A stretch of DNA of 64,000 nucleotides from Elmis aenea (GCA_947652605.1 OX393579.1:46568970-46632969); one strand, 5' to 3'. Positions 36,101 to 46,813 are shown, counted from the stretch's first letter. Notes: generated by a model from the letters alone, not told the origin. Numbers and translations: made by a program.

Positions 36101-39100
36101 AAACTTTTTCATGACCACTTTTTGCAAGGAACCAAAATCCCCAATTATATTTTCCATGCGACGTTTCGCTTTTTTTAAACCATTATCAGGTTCATGAAGT
36201 CGATAAATTAAAAATGCAGGAATGGATTTGTGGATGTGTTAGTACCAGTGATGTGAAATGACGGTCATTTATGATTGTGACGTCATGACCGTCATGACCG
36301 GTCATATGACCGTCATTTATGATTATTTTTATAACAATGGTATAAAATTAATGTATATGTAATAGGAATAATAAATAAAAAGCAGAATTATTAGTATCAG
36401 TATCTCTATCTGGGTATTGTATTCCTTCAGAAAAGGCTCTAGAAGTCGAGGGAGTTGAAGGTGATTTTGGACTACTTATGCTGAGAGCTAATTTTTTTAA
36501 ATAAAACTTTTATTTGCATTTCAACTTTAATTTTACATGCTCTGGACATTTCTTGCATATTGTAATTAAATGTTCTGCCATTCTAGTGGCATGTAATCCG
36601 TATCTCTTTCTACAAAATTGGCAACCATAAGTAGCTACCTTTTGCTGCGAACTTGCAAGATAACGTACAAAAAAGTAAAATACCTTCCCTTCTCTCCGCA
36701 TTGTGTTTACCAACTTTAAGAATACTTTATATAGTGGTATTTACATTTTTATTAACGATATTGCAATTAAGATTAACACAAATCAAGTGACTTAAAACTG
36801 TCATTTTTGGATGTTAGAAAAACTGTCATTTTGAATTTTGGAGGTTAGAATGGTCACGGTCATTTAAAATCATTGTGACGTGACGTCATGACCGTCATGA
36901 CAAACTGTCATGACGCGGTCATATGACACACTCACATCACTGGTTAGTACTAAATATGAGACAATTGTGTCCACTTTTAACACTGCAAGTTTGATATACG
37001 ACAAGTTTTAACAAAGTGTGTCACACTGTTAAAAAAAAACTAGTGAAAGTGAATGATTAAAATTTACCAATAGTTATAGGTCATCCAAATATTTAATGAA
37101 TATGACCTCGAGTAATGAATACAAATATTTATCTACTCTTTATTTTAATTCAATTTTAAGTAAACGCAGAATCCACTGTGAGTGTTTTTTACTTTTAAGT
37201 TTTAATTAAACAAAATCGTATATTTCTTACCAACCACAATGCGATAATATTTATTGCAGTTATTATTTTGTACAAAAATTGCACAAATTTATGGTACTAA
37301 TATAGTTATAATAATCCATTAAGTTTTATATTAAATGTAATAAAACTTGTCAGTATAATTTATAGCCGTTAAATAAACGTTTTTTTGGTTGGCGACAAAA
37401 ATGCTAGGAGGAATAAAAAAATCCTGCTATTAAAAACATATGTTTGTACGTACGAGACTAGACAGACGACCGCTGTTAATAGCTTTATTTTACTTACTTA
37501 TAATTTTGCGACCTTCACAAGAATAAATGTGTTGTTAGATCAATTTATATGTAATAGTTATTAGCTCTAGGGTGCCACATGTCTTACGATTTATGTAATT
37601 ACCAAATAAATTCGATAGGTAAAGTGCAACAGCTACCAAGAACATATTAAGTAATAGTTGGCGGAGCTGGTTTCGAAATATATGCAAATTACCCATAATT
37701 TATTGTTTTTAAAAAGTAGAACAGCTGAATGCGACCGACTAACTGCAGGGCAGGCTTCGGTTAGTGATTAGTTTCACTACAGAAAAAAATTTAAATATTA
37801 AAGACTTTCATTAATTCGTAGATTTTAAAACAGTTCCAAGAAAAGCGTGTTTAGGTTGTGTCTTTGTGTAAAATTGTAATTAGTATTCTTGCATAAAAAC
37901 CTTATCATTGCTTAAAATTATAACTCATTTGTCTACTCTCAATAATTGTTTCCAGTATGGTAAAATAACTTATTCAAGTCGTGTCGCGGAGGTAATCCTT
38001 AAAACTAGGCAATATTAGTGCCATTAGTACTGGGATTTTGCCTTGTTTTAGGAGTTTTATGCTCAACATGTCGACAATAACTGTTGCTCTGTGCTATCTG
38101 GCCGTAAACTGGCATTTATGTCACTAAATACACACTAAATTGAAGCATATATCGTTGAGCAGAATCTTTATTATTGAGGGAGCAAATTGTGATGATTAGC
38201 AACCCTTAATACTTACAAGGAAGGGTCACGATATGTTGTCGCTAGAACTTGATCAAGGCTGTGTTTATTGCATCAAGAAAATCAAAACACGTGCCACTGG
38301 CCATTTCCTTCGGAAAAATAGGAGGAAAACTGAAAAGTTGAATAGGAAAAGTAATTTTTGCGATCGCGTTGGCCATGAAACCGTAAGAGATAAAATCTAA
38401 ATTCTTCCATTTACTAAATCGCGCATCCTTTGCAAGTAAAATGGTGCAAAGTTTTTGAAAAAAATCTTAAACGGTTCCGGAGAAAAATGTCAAAAACGAA
38501 ACCCTCCAAAAGCGCTATGATTTGAGAAGTTGTGGTATATCTGTATAACTATATCTATGCAACTTGCATGGGCGTTTAACATGGGGGAAACCGTTTTTAC
38601 AAGGGTCTCGTTTTTCGCGGTTTTCTCCGGAACCGTTTAAGATTTTTTTTAAAACTTAGCACCATTTTACTTGCAAAGGATGCGCGAATTGGTAAATAGA
38701 AGAATTTCGATTTTATCTCTGATGGTTTCACAGCCAACGCGATCTCAAAAATTACCTTTATTATTCAACTTTTCAGTTTTTCCCCTATTTTTTTTCGAAA
38801 GGAAATGGCCGGTGGCACGTATAACTCTGGAAAACATTTAGTTTTGATGTTCTTGATGCAATAAACAGCCATGATCAGATTCTAGCGACAACATGTCGTG
38901 ACCCTCCCTTGTTAGTTTTTCTGCGTTTTCGCCTTGAAATTTGATCTTCATTGTTCATAAATGTGGAGTAATTCTGTAAATTACGCGTCACATCACTTAA
39001 GTGAGCGCTCGACCTTACAAGCATACAATGTTGGATGTTATCTTGTTTATTTGCACCTTAAATAAAAAAATTGGTGATATTGGATAATTTTTGGCTAAGG

Positions 39101-42100
39101 GTTTACAAAAATAGCACTCAAAACATGTGAACCCATGCTCCTTTTGAAGTGTTATGACACGATCTGACTATGAGGCGATATTTATGTGGAACGATTACAT
39201 TTAGAAGATACTTCTTGACCAACAAACATGAAGTATTAAGGGTTGCTTGTCGTTCTCTAATGATAAAAACGCTGTCTACCTTTAAATAACTAGATTTGAA
39301 TTCAGTTGCTACAAAATGATGTAAATCACGTCATTGTCAGATCACTTTAGTGTGCGCTCGGCCTTAGTGTTATAATATTCCTATCACTGTAAAAATGTTC
39401 AGAAATACTGCAGAAAACGCTTCTCTAAATAAATGGAAGAATGCCTTCGTTTTAATTAGAAACAGCGCTTTCAAATAACACTTATAGTTAAGTTACTTAA
39501 GTTTAGGTCGTTTGAATTTAAGTAACTTGACTTTAAGATAATTTTCATAATTTAACAAGTTTAATTAAAGCAGTAGATATTTAAAATAGCAGTTTTAAAA
39601 AAAAGAAATATCGAATTTGTGAACGATAATTGAAACCTCTTCATCATTATTTTTTTAAATAGTTTCTTCGGAACCTCATCTTTCGCATTCTTGTGTCGAT
39701 ATTCATCTGCTTCGATGTTCCACAGCGCTTCATACTTTTCGTAAATTTCAAGAAATCTTTGCATTAGCTCTTTTCACTCACATCAACCACTTGCGTCCAA
39801 ATTCTCTGCTTCACTTAAAATACTTTAAATCAACTAAATAACAGCTACACATTGGTGACCAGCAGCTACTTGAACTTAAGTAACTTGACTAGTAAGAACT
39901 TGAGAACTAGGCTTTAGCTATATTTTGGGTGAAATTTACCCTGAAATTTTATTGTTGGTTCATAATTCTTTTCATAAAAGTACAATGTTTTCAATGAGCT
40001 AGTCGTCATTTTAAAATATTTTTTTTTCTGTTTCAGGCGATCCTATCCAATGTATAAATGATGGAGGCGTCCCTAATCACGTCATTAACACATTTTGTTG
40101 GATCACGTACACATTCACGCTGCCGCATGAATCAGGGAAGGTCGGCACACATGTCGCGCATCCCGGTTTGGGAAATGAAAATCAAGAGAGGCGCTATCAC
40201 AGCTACTACCAGTGGGTTCCTTTCGTCTTGTTTTTCCAGGTCGGTACAATCTTAACGCGCTTCCAGCGAATGGAACTAATACTTATTTTTTTTTGCAGGG
40301 AGTGTTGTTTTACATTCCTCACTGGATATGGAAGAACTGGGAAGAGGGAAAAGTACGTATGATTTCCGAAGGAATGAGAGGATCGATGGTTGGTGTTGGT
40401 GCAAAAGAAGAGAGAAGCATCAGGCAATCACGACTGGTGCAGTATGTACTCGACACCCTCCACATGCATAATTCTTACGCTTTTGGGTACTTTTTGTGTG
40501 AAGCGCTTAACTTTGTGAATGTGGTACGTATTTCCCCCCTTAAAGAATCGATACAGCTCAGTGGTATAGAACTACAATTCTTTTTTTGCGTTCTAGATGA
40601 CGAACATATTTATGACGGACAAATTTTTGGGCGGCGCATTCTTGGATTACGGTACGGACGTCATCGCCTTTTCGAACATGAACCAAGAGAACCGTACCGA
40701 CCCCATGGTTGCCGTGTTCCCGCGTGTGACCAAGTGTACATTCCATAAATTTGGCCCATCGGGTTCTCTACAGAAGCACGACGCCCTTTGTATACTGGCT
40801 CTCAACATTCTAAACGAAAAAATCTACATTTTCCTGTGGTTCTGGTTTATAATACTGGCCGCTTTGACTGGACTGGCGTTAGTCTATTCCGCGGCCGTCG
40901 TGCTCCTGCCAAACACGAGGGAATTCATTCTTAAACGTCGCTTCCGGTTCGGCACCCATGATGCCGTCGAAACAATTATCAGAAAAACGCAGGTAAGAAC
41001 CGTTAGAAAAAATTGGCAAGTGCAAAAAACATAAATTATTGATATTCCGAACACCGGTTTTGATTTTAACGAGAAATAGGTGTAAAAAATAACATAGTCT
41101 ATAAGATATAGTTACAAGAAAGTAGTGTTTACGGGCGGGAAGAAATTCCAGGGAATTTTTTACGCTTTCTCGTTTCCGAATCCCGGAAAAAATTGGGGAA
41201 TCCGGGAAATCGGAAAAATAGCTATTTGCATCCAGTAGTATTCACAATGGAAAATAAACGTACTGCTCGCGTATTTCCTAGCAGTTTTTGCTTATTATCG
41301 CGATCCAACAGTTACATTAGCAGCACTGGCGGAAAACTACGGAAAACTCTCAGGGATAGTTTCAAAAAAACTCCGCTAGGTACGTGCGCGCGACAGCAGT
41401 ATAAGCTATCACATGACGAGCTAATTTTAGCACTGCTAATGAATTAGAACACGCGACTAACAGATTGGTGGAGGAGGCTTTTAAAATGGGATTACAAATA
41501 AACCAGAAGAAATGTAAAGTTATGTCTATTGGAGGAAGTCAGGAGAATGCAATCCTAGAAATAACTACGACATTGGGAAAAATGAGTCTGGAAGAAGTGG
41601 ATCAGTTTATCTGGGTGCCAGAATAACGAAGAGCTCTGATTAATAGAAATAGAGGCGAGATTAACAAAAGCCAAGAAAAGTTCAGGAGCCTAAACCAACT
41701 ACTAAGGGCGAAATAGCCATCTAGAGATGCTAAATTCCGCCTTTACGAAACAGTATTGCGACCAACAGCATTATATGCCTGCTAAACTTGGATACTGAAT
41801 AAGAAAACACAGGAAAGATTGCAGAGATGGGAAAGGAAAATACGTAGAAGAGTTTTGGGAGGAAGGAAAACAGAACAAGGATATTAGAGAAGAGCAAACA
41901 GGGAAATTTATGAGATATACAAGGGACCAGCAATTGACTTTATAATAAAAGCCAAAAGATTACAGTGGCTGGGTCCATCGAAAGAATGGCAGATGGACGA
42001 ACACCAAAAATGATAGCCTAGAAAACACCAAAGGACAAGAAGAAGAAAGGTCGACCGAGAAGACGGTGGAGAGAAGCAGTGCTATTAGACCTTAAAGAAA

Positions 42101-43034
42101 AAGGTATAAAAGATTGGAACACCAAAGTCAAAAATAGAAAAGAGTGGAAGAAAACCACGGAGCTGTGAGCCGAAACGGCCTGTAAAAAAAGCTCTATATA
42201 TATAAAAAAAATGTATTACTGGTGTCCCAAGAAAATTAAATAAAAAAGAAGATATAGGCAATTTTTGACAGTCCCCAAGAAATACTATTTCCCTTTCGTG
42301 TTTACCGCAGGTTCCAAAATGTCGGAAATTTGGACACTCTCCAAGAAGCGTGCTAAATAACTACGAAAAATTCACGAAAAGTGCGACCTATTGTGTAGTT
42401 CTTGCATGATCTAAAAAAAATTATGTTTTTTTTGGATTGGGGTTTTTTTGCTAAAAAAAACTTTCAATACTAACAGGGGGGATAAAACGAGTCAATCTTT
42501 TGGGTGGAGATATTACGCATAAACTTCTTGTAGTGAGGGAAAAACTTTTGAGTAGAGAAGAGTTCATTTGTGAACGGAAAAATTATGAAACTGTGGATGT
42601 GAAGTCATATTTTTAAAATGTTAACTAACAGAGAGATTTAAATTAAGTTTAAAAAAATAGTTTTCCTACTGTTTTAAATTTCCCTACTACTGCTACACAG
42701 CCAATATCCAACCGCAGAGGGTGCGCTCCTATCCCTTGATGATCTTTACCGATATAGTTTGTTTTCTTTAAATATTCGTGTGAAAATACTTAACTATTAT
42801 GGTTAATATTATTTTTTAATAATGATTTTTTCATGTTTTCAGGTGGGAGACTTCCTTCTATTGCATTTACTTGGCCAGAATATGAATATACTTGTGTTTG
42901 GAGAAATCTTAGATGAATTAGTGAGACGTATTAATTTTGGAAGCAACAGTAACCTTCCGTCAGCCCCTTCAACCCTGGAAATGAGTCCGATTTATCCGGA
43001 AATAGAAAAATATGGAAAGGAGACTGAGACATAA
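29997..43034 (+). CDS. inx3: innexin 3, gap-junction channel subunit (five coding exons)
   Basis: Exons 29997-30159, 40037-40239, 40299-40523, 40597-40992 and 42843-43034 join with GT/AG borders and consistent phases into 1,179 nt, 392 residues plus stop. This is close to the length I recall for fly Inx3 (about 395). Seen directly: an N-terminus starting MTVFGMVSAV, a first transmembrane helix near 38-54, loop cysteines C60 and C75, the innexin signature YYQWVPF at 111-117 opening helix 2, helix 3 near 182-205, second-loop cysteines C244 and C262, helix 4 near 273-300, and a cytoplasmic tail with SAPSTLEM. Innexins form intercellular gap junctions; insect Inx3 commonly acts with Inx2 in epithelia. 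The N-terminal VFGMVSAV, the second-loop HKFGPSGS segment and the tail point to Inx3 rather than other innexins. All coding exons appear intact. Introns hold many transposons. The gene lies antisense to spg. Confidence 0.95.
30936..31049. repeat. hairpin module shared with 33777-33868
   Basis: Arms ATAACAAGAGTTGTAAAAAG... and GCTTTACAACTCGTGTTAT. It directly precedes the TTTTTCTACGATCAC end of the next element; the same combination recurs, reversed, at 33591-33868. Confidence 0.65.
31059..31940. mobile_element. MITE-like element with TTTTTCTACGAYCAC termini (long form)
   Basis: Ends TTTTTCTACGATCAC (31059-31073) and GTGGTCGTATAAAAA (31926-31940), 13/15 complementary. An inner inverted pair CATTGAATAAAAAGATAAAGG / CCTTTATCTTTTTATTCAATG (31199-31220, 31762-31783) supports one unit. 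No ORF. Confidence 0.65.
33591..33868. mobile_element. MITE with TTTTTCTACGAYCAC termini (short form) plus hairpin module
   Basis: TIRs TTTTTCTACGACCAC (33591-33605) and GTGATCGTAGAAAAA (33752-33766) enclose 146 bp. The hairpin module TAACACGAGTTGTAAAGCAA... (33777-33868) follows. The whole is the reverse complement of the left part of the long form. Confidence 0.7.
36150..36203 (-). ncRNA. hammerhead-ribozyme-like motif (Penelope-type), degenerate
   Basis: On the - strand CTGATAA (36183-36189) is followed by a short TGGTTTAAAAAAAGC hairpin and then GAAACGTCGC. The hammerhead core is CUGANGA - stem II - GAAA - GUC. Here one core base differs (CTGATAA) and stem II has one mismatch. GAAACGTC is identical to the two copies at 12518 and 24131. 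Probably a decayed Penelope-like end. Confidence 0.5.
36246..36942. mobile_element. 697-bp hAT element with 8-bp TSD, carrying only a BED finger
   Basis: Ends CAGTGATGTGA... and ...CTCACATCACTG are inverted. Exact 8-bp duplications GTTAGTAC lie at 36238-36245 and 36943-36950. Subterminal blocks of repeated GTCATGACCG motifs occur on both sides. The only coding content is the BED-finger ORF on the - strand. Confidence 0.9.
36510..36713 (-). CDS. 67-residue BED-type zinc finger ORF inside hAT element
   Basis: ATG to stop with no interruption. Residues around 34-53 read YGCQFCRKRYGLHATRM and then AEHLITICKKCPEHVK. This is the C-x2-C...H-x4-C pattern of the BED finger that begins many hAT transposases and binds their DNA ends. 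The RNase-H-like catalytic domain (about 500 residues in hAT enzymes) and the dimerisation domain are absent. The ORF is either an exon remnant or a free-standing DNA-binding protein. No splice donor was identified. Confidence 0.65.
   Translation of the reverse strand: MVNTMRREGKVFYFFVRYLASSQQKVATYGCQFCRKRYGLHATRMAEHLITICKKCPEHVKLKLKCK
38215..38912. mobile_element. ~700-bp foldback element, copy 1
   Basis: Ends ACAAGGAAGGGTCACGATA and GTCGTGACCCTCCCTTGT. The arms are nearly full-length (GTTGTCGCTAGAACTTGATCA / TGATCAGATTCTAGCGACAAC), leaving a short loop around 38560. The same element occurs at 49488-50176. No coding capacity. Confidence 0.85.
39487..39893. mobile_element. small TIR element with MADF-like ORF
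   Basis: Termini TAGTTAAGTTACTTAAGTT-like (about 39485-39503) and AACTTAAGTAACTTGACTA (39872-39891) are inverted. The enclosed 400 bp includes a - strand MADF-like reading frame (39640-39764). Target duplication not certain. Confidence 0.5.
39561..39764 (-). CDS. 67-residue ORF with MADF-like DNA-binding segment
   Basis: The N-terminal 45 residues read RFLEIYEKYEALWNIEADEY then RHKNAKDE. This resembles MADF (Myb/SANT-like) domains: LI.LY...P.LW....DY.N...R..A. The rest is low-complexity hydrophobic sequence. MADF proteins accompany PIF/Harbinger-type transposases and also occur as insect transcription factors. It could be a truncated transposon gene or an isolated exon. A stop lies upstream in the same frame, so the start is as given. 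Confidence 0.45.
   Translation of the reverse strand: MQRFLEIYEKYEALWNIEADEYRHKNAKDEVPKKLFKKIMMKRFQLSFTNSIFLFFKTAILNIYCFN
40037..40239 (+). CDS. inx3: inx3 coding exon 2 (first extracellular loop and YYQWVPF)
   Basis: The acceptor is TTTCAG at 40031-40036 and the donor GT is at 40240. It encodes residues 55-122. These include GDPIQC, the second loop cysteine in NTFCW, and the innexin signature YYQWVPF. It enters in phase 1 and leaves in phase 0. Confidence 0.95.
40299..40523 (+). CDS. inx3: inx3 coding exon 3 (intracellular loop)
   Basis: A very short 59-bp intron precedes it; the acceptor is TTTTGCAG and the donor GTACGT. It encodes residues 123-197: the rest of helix 2, the charged cytoplasmic loop and the start of helix 3. 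Both borders are phase 0, which makes the exon 75 codons. Confidence 0.95.
40597..40992 (+). CDS. inx3: inx3 coding exon 4 (helix 3, second loop, helix 4)
   Basis: The preceding intron is 73 bp with acceptor TTCTAG; the donor is GTAAGA. It encodes residues 198-329, containing the conserved second extracellular loop (C244 and C262 around HKFGPSGS), the NILNEKIYIFLWFWF segment and helix 4. Base composition is noticeably more GC-rich than the surrounding introns, as expected for a constrained exon. Confidence 0.96.
40993..42842 (+). other. inx3 last intron (1.85 kb)
   Basis: GTAAGA...TTTTCAG. It contains a CCGGGAAA-rich repeat fragment at about 41130-41215, similar to the ends of 60522-61647, and the LINE fragment 41440-42215. 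The remainder shows nothing. Confidence 0.85.
41440..42215 (+). mobile_element. 5'-truncated LINE 3' end in inx3 intron
   Basis: Frames read ATNRLVEEAFKMGLQINQKK then CKVMSIGG; after a shift YLGARIT; then RPTALYAC and KGRPRRRWREAVLLDLKEKG before a tail of A/TA repeats. This order (post-RT YLG block, then the GRPRRRW block) is typical of the C-terminus of non-LTR retrotransposon ORF2. Frameshifts and stops make it dead. It is a different subfamily from the 44775 copy. Confidence 0.8.
42843..43034 (+). CDS. inx3: inx3 last coding exon (C-terminal tail)
   Basis: The acceptor is TTTTCAG at 42836-42842. It encodes residues 330-392 and the TAA stop at 43032-43034. The segment starts VGDFLLLHLLGQN and carries SAPSTLEM and IYPEIEKYG, the type of tail seen in insect Inx3. 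Confidence 0.93.
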   Translation: MGDFLLLHLLGQNMNILVFGEILDELVRRINFGSNSNLPSAPSTLEMSPIYPEIEKYGKETET

Positions 43035-43049
43035 AAACCAAATTGTTTT

Positions 43050-43474
43050 AATAAAAACAGATATTTTAAAGTGCAAGTAGGATTTATTTATTTAATAATA
43101 ACGAAGAGGTAACTGAAATTTTGTTTTATGGACTATAGCTTGTGTAAGATTTTATAGAAGTGACTCTGACAGAAGGAAGTAAGATTTTTGATTGCCATAA
43201 TCGTTAGATCTCTTCTATATATGAAATTTTTAGAATTAAGGACGTATTTTAGATGATCTTGCAGAACTTATAAGCTGTTCAAATTGTGATTATACTTTTA
43301 TTAGTGGTAGTATTCATTGGCTGATAGCAAATCTTTTCATAGTGCTTTGCTCAACATTTGTATAATTATGCAATTTTATGCATATCAGGCATTTTTTTAT
43401 TCTGTAATTCTTGTATTTATGCTTACTAAACGTTTTATCGAAGACTGTACGACTAGAAATTTTGCAATAATAAA
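43050..43474 (+). promoter_or_regulatory. candidate inx3 polyadenylation signals
   Basis: AATAAA occurs 15 nt after the stop codon (43050-43055) and again at 43469-43474. Both are in the right orientation for inx3 3' ends. The second would give a 3'UTR of about 450 nt, ending roughly 160 bp before the antisense spg exon at 43644. Motif evidence only. Confidence 0.5.
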
Positions 43475-43643
43475 TTGTTAGGAAAGAAATATTTTAATAA
43501 TTATGTATTACTATTCAGTCTTTCTAAGAACAATATAATTTTTACTATAAATGTTGTTTTTTTTATTGCATAATCCTATAACCACACCTTACCTCATAAA
43601 TATAACAAATAATGTTTAAAACATGTTTTTAAATTAAACTTAC

Positions 43644-43792
43644 CGGTTCCCCCAATCGATCTTGCCTATGATTTTCAATTTCAGTTCTCGGGTTTGATCC
43701 TGGGTTAGGGTTCCTGATACCAGTTGTCGCCTCCATTCCAAAAGGTCACGCATCACTTTTCCAACAGTTTCAAATTTGTAAGTTTCACGATC
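43644..43792 (-). CDS. spg: DOCK-family exchange factor exon (post-SH3 segment), spg/DOCK3-4 type
   Basis: On the - strand a TTGTGTTCAG acceptor (AG at 43793-43794) opens a 149-nt exon. It encodes 49 residues plus two bases and ends at the donor GTAAGT (43638-43643). The peptide has EWRRQLVSGTLTQDQTREL followed by IDWGN. DOCK proteins carry this helical segment right after the SH3 domain. The LTQDQ and DWGN spellings are like DOCK3/4 (fly sponge) rather than DOCK1 (myoblast city). It enters in phase 0, exactly matching the end of the exon at 55140-55417. Only about 600 bp separate it from the inx3 stop codon on the other strand. DOCK-B proteins activate Rac/Rap GTPases at the plasma membrane. 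Confidence 0.87.
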
Positions 43793-44774
43793 CTGAACAC
43801 AAAATTTAGCAATCAAATATATAAAATTGTATGATAGCCAAATAGAGAAAATTTTAAAAAACCTTTATTTAGCAAATTTTAATGATGTGGTGAGCGATTG
43901 TTTTATTTGTATTGCTATTTTTACTATTAATCAATCATTTCTATTGTACATCAATTATGCTGTTTAAAAAAATCCTGAAAAATTATGGAATTTGTTATTT
44001 GGTAATTTAAAAAAAGAATAATTAAAGATTACCTGACAAAACTGCCTATTAGAAGTATTTAAGATAAAAAATTGCAAACAATGAAAATGTTTTTTATTTA
44101 ACGAATTTTCTCCAGTCTTTACAAGCCCAAAAGCGTTTAGGCAAAAAAGTGAAAGATTTCAAAGCAAACAAGACTAATAAAAATGTATCTGCATGCGACT
44201 TTCTCAAAAAACGAGTAACAATAAATATTTATTAAAATTACTGTGGCTTTTACAAGCCCCAAAAATCGACATCTATTTTCTTACAAAATACGTATTACAT
44301 GTAAATATAGGCAACCAAGACAGCAGTAAAGTAACGTATTGCAACGATTCTTGACCGGGGGGCCGTGAAAGAATTTAAGGGGGACCCGAATAATTCATAA
44401 AATGTTTTTACTTTTCAAAATACTAAAATCTTTAAAAAAATATTTTTTGCTCCTTATTTTACTTCGTTTTAAACTGGTTTTGTTTTGTATTAGCAATCTG
44501 AGTTCTACAGTGCAATGCGGTGCAGATTGCGGAGACGCACCACGTGCTAAAATAAAGGAAGGGCAAATACGATTGACTTACAAACTTATTAATTAATAGA
44601 AATGTACAGCCTAAAAATGAACTTAAAATTAGATGTATTGCTCCGAATAATTTTTTGAAATTTTAATTTGATCAACTATTGCAAATTTTTCTATAAATGA
44701 TCAATAAAATAGCAATAACTCCAGAAATATTAATCTGAGACATAAAACATATTTTTTTGAAGACAATTAAATTC

Positions 44775-45600
44775 TGTATGTACCTAGATATGGTCTTAGT
44801 AGCGGTAACAAAAAAAAAATCTGCAACATCTGAACCAGAAATTGGAAAAAAATTAATATGAAAATAAATACCGAAAAAACTAAAACTATGATCGTTACAA
44901 CAAAGAACAAAAGGCATAAATTTAAATGGGCTTAGGTTGGAACAGGTAAAAGCTTTAAATATTTAGTAGTGATCATAGAGAAAAATGGAGGAATGGACAA
45001 AGAAATAAGCGAAAGGACATGAAATGTGGGAAGAATATTTAACAGTTTGAGAACAACATTTTTTGGAAATAGAATATGGAATGGAAATAGAGAAGTCCCA
45101 AAACGAACAAAAGTGGAAGTGGCCAAAAAGGTAGTAACTCAGGCACTTCTATACGAAAGTGAAACGCGGATACTCACAAATAAAAATAGTAGCCGAGTGA
45201 ATGCAGCTGAAATGGGATTTCTAAGAAAAGTCCAAGGAAAACCAAAAAAGATAGAATCAGAAATGAAACGTAGGTACAGAGAACAACAAAAAATAAAATC
45301 AGTTAAAACAAAAATACAAGAAAGAGAGCTGGGATGGTTGGGTCACATTTACAGGATGAAAGAAGGAAGGTTAACCAGAAAAGCCTATGAAGCAAGATCA
45401 CAGGGAAAAAAACAAAAGAGGTAGACCGAGAAAAACCTGGCAAGACGAAGTTAAAAAACAGTAACGGATAAAAACATCAAATGAAAAGACATAAAAAATC
45501 TAACACAAGACAGAAAAACATGAAAAAAGTCAGCACAACACAACTTAACAGTCCTACACCTAACAGTAGAAGGACTCATGACTAAATAAATAAAATATAA
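44775..45600 (+). mobile_element. 5'-truncated LINE 3' end, same family as 2280-3295
   Basis: Begins in the RT region (GATATGGTCTTAGTAGCGGTAAC, the DMVLVA(V/E)T block). A 132-codon ORF at 45026-45424 then encodes GRIFNSLRTTFFGN, EMGFLRKVQGKPKK and GWLGHIYRMKEGRLTRKAYE, the conserved post-RT tail. It ends CTAACAGTAGAAGGACTCAT then AAATAAATAAAATA. Divergent from the reversed copy at 2280-3295. Confidence 0.85.
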
Positions 45601-46813
45601 AAACAAGGTGTTCCACTTAAAAATATTGACTTATGCGTTTAAAATTTAGCTAAATGGACAAAACAAAACGAATACCCTGTGTATTACTTTAACGGAATTA
45701 AAAGATTAATTGCATCTACGTATGTACATTACATTAAAAAATAAATAATTTATTTGAAATTTCAAAAGTAAAAAAGATATGTATTTAAAGTAAAAAGTTG
45801 CATATTGGTGTTCGGAAGAAACAAAACACTAGACGACAATAACATTAGGTTATGTAACTCATGATCTGCAACATATTTTGTTTTAAATTTTTTCTTTTAA
45901 TTTCGATAATAAACCATACATGAATGCAATACGCACTAGGTATTGCTTGACGTAAAAAATACTACACGCGTCCGAATATGTTAAAAAAGGCTGAGCGCCC
46001 GCTCGACAACAAATTTAAATCAGACGTGTAATCTTAAATATAAACTTTTTCGTTACTTTTTTAGTGTTTAAAGGCTATTTTATATCAACGTATTGTTAAA
46101 AGTGGCGACAATGACTTAAATAACTTTTTAGAACGTCTACTTTTTTAATACAGATTTAACTGTATTCAAGAAAGATGTATTATCACATTTTTCAAATATG
46201 TTTATTGATAATTTTAACTAAATCAATTATACAACAGCTGTATTGACGCCGTTGTATGAACTTTAAACTTTAAATTAATTTTGCAATGTGTTTTGTTATG
46301 GATAGCGTATTTCCTCTTAAAATGCATCCAGATATAATTTCACAAGATTTGTCGATATAACTTTAAATTTTTCTAGTGTCTAAATGGTAATTAAACAAGT
46401 TACTAATACATAACATTTTTGCGACTGTAATTTTTTTGTTTCATTTACTATTTTATAACAGTTTGATTTGATTACACTATCACAGATTGTGATTTTTTAA
46501 CAATTGTTCATATTTTTTATTGATTATAGTTGCAAACGTCAAACAAGCTGTACAAATTTTAAAGCACTGAGCCAATTTGTTATCGACAAATTGTCGACTA
46601 GAGCGTTATCTAAATTGCGTTGCTGTCCACATTTTTTAGCTAAACGACTGTTTTTATCTGCATGTTGTTTCTGCTTTGTTCAAAAATGCATTAGAAACAA
46701 CAAAAGAAAAAATTACACGACATTAATTTGTAGATAAACTTATTGGGTTGAGTTGAGACTGAAGACAAAGATCTAAGAATCAAATTTCTTTTTGTTTAAA
46801 ACTACTGCTACCG

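Larger units (their letters stand above)
30160..40036 (+). other. inx3 first coding intron (9.9 kb)
   Basis: Bounded by GTGAGT and TTTCAG. It holds the elements listed separately at 30936, 31059, 33591, 36150, 36246, 38215 and 39487. The intervening DNA (30160-30935, 31941-33590, 33870-36149, 36951-38214) is A/T-rich with no gene seen. Confidence 0.85.

Noticed and set aside
40206..40746. ORFs overlapping inx3 exons on the + strand in other frames and on the - strand
   Set aside because: Shadows of the innexin exons; the 178-codon one reads across short introns and loses frame.
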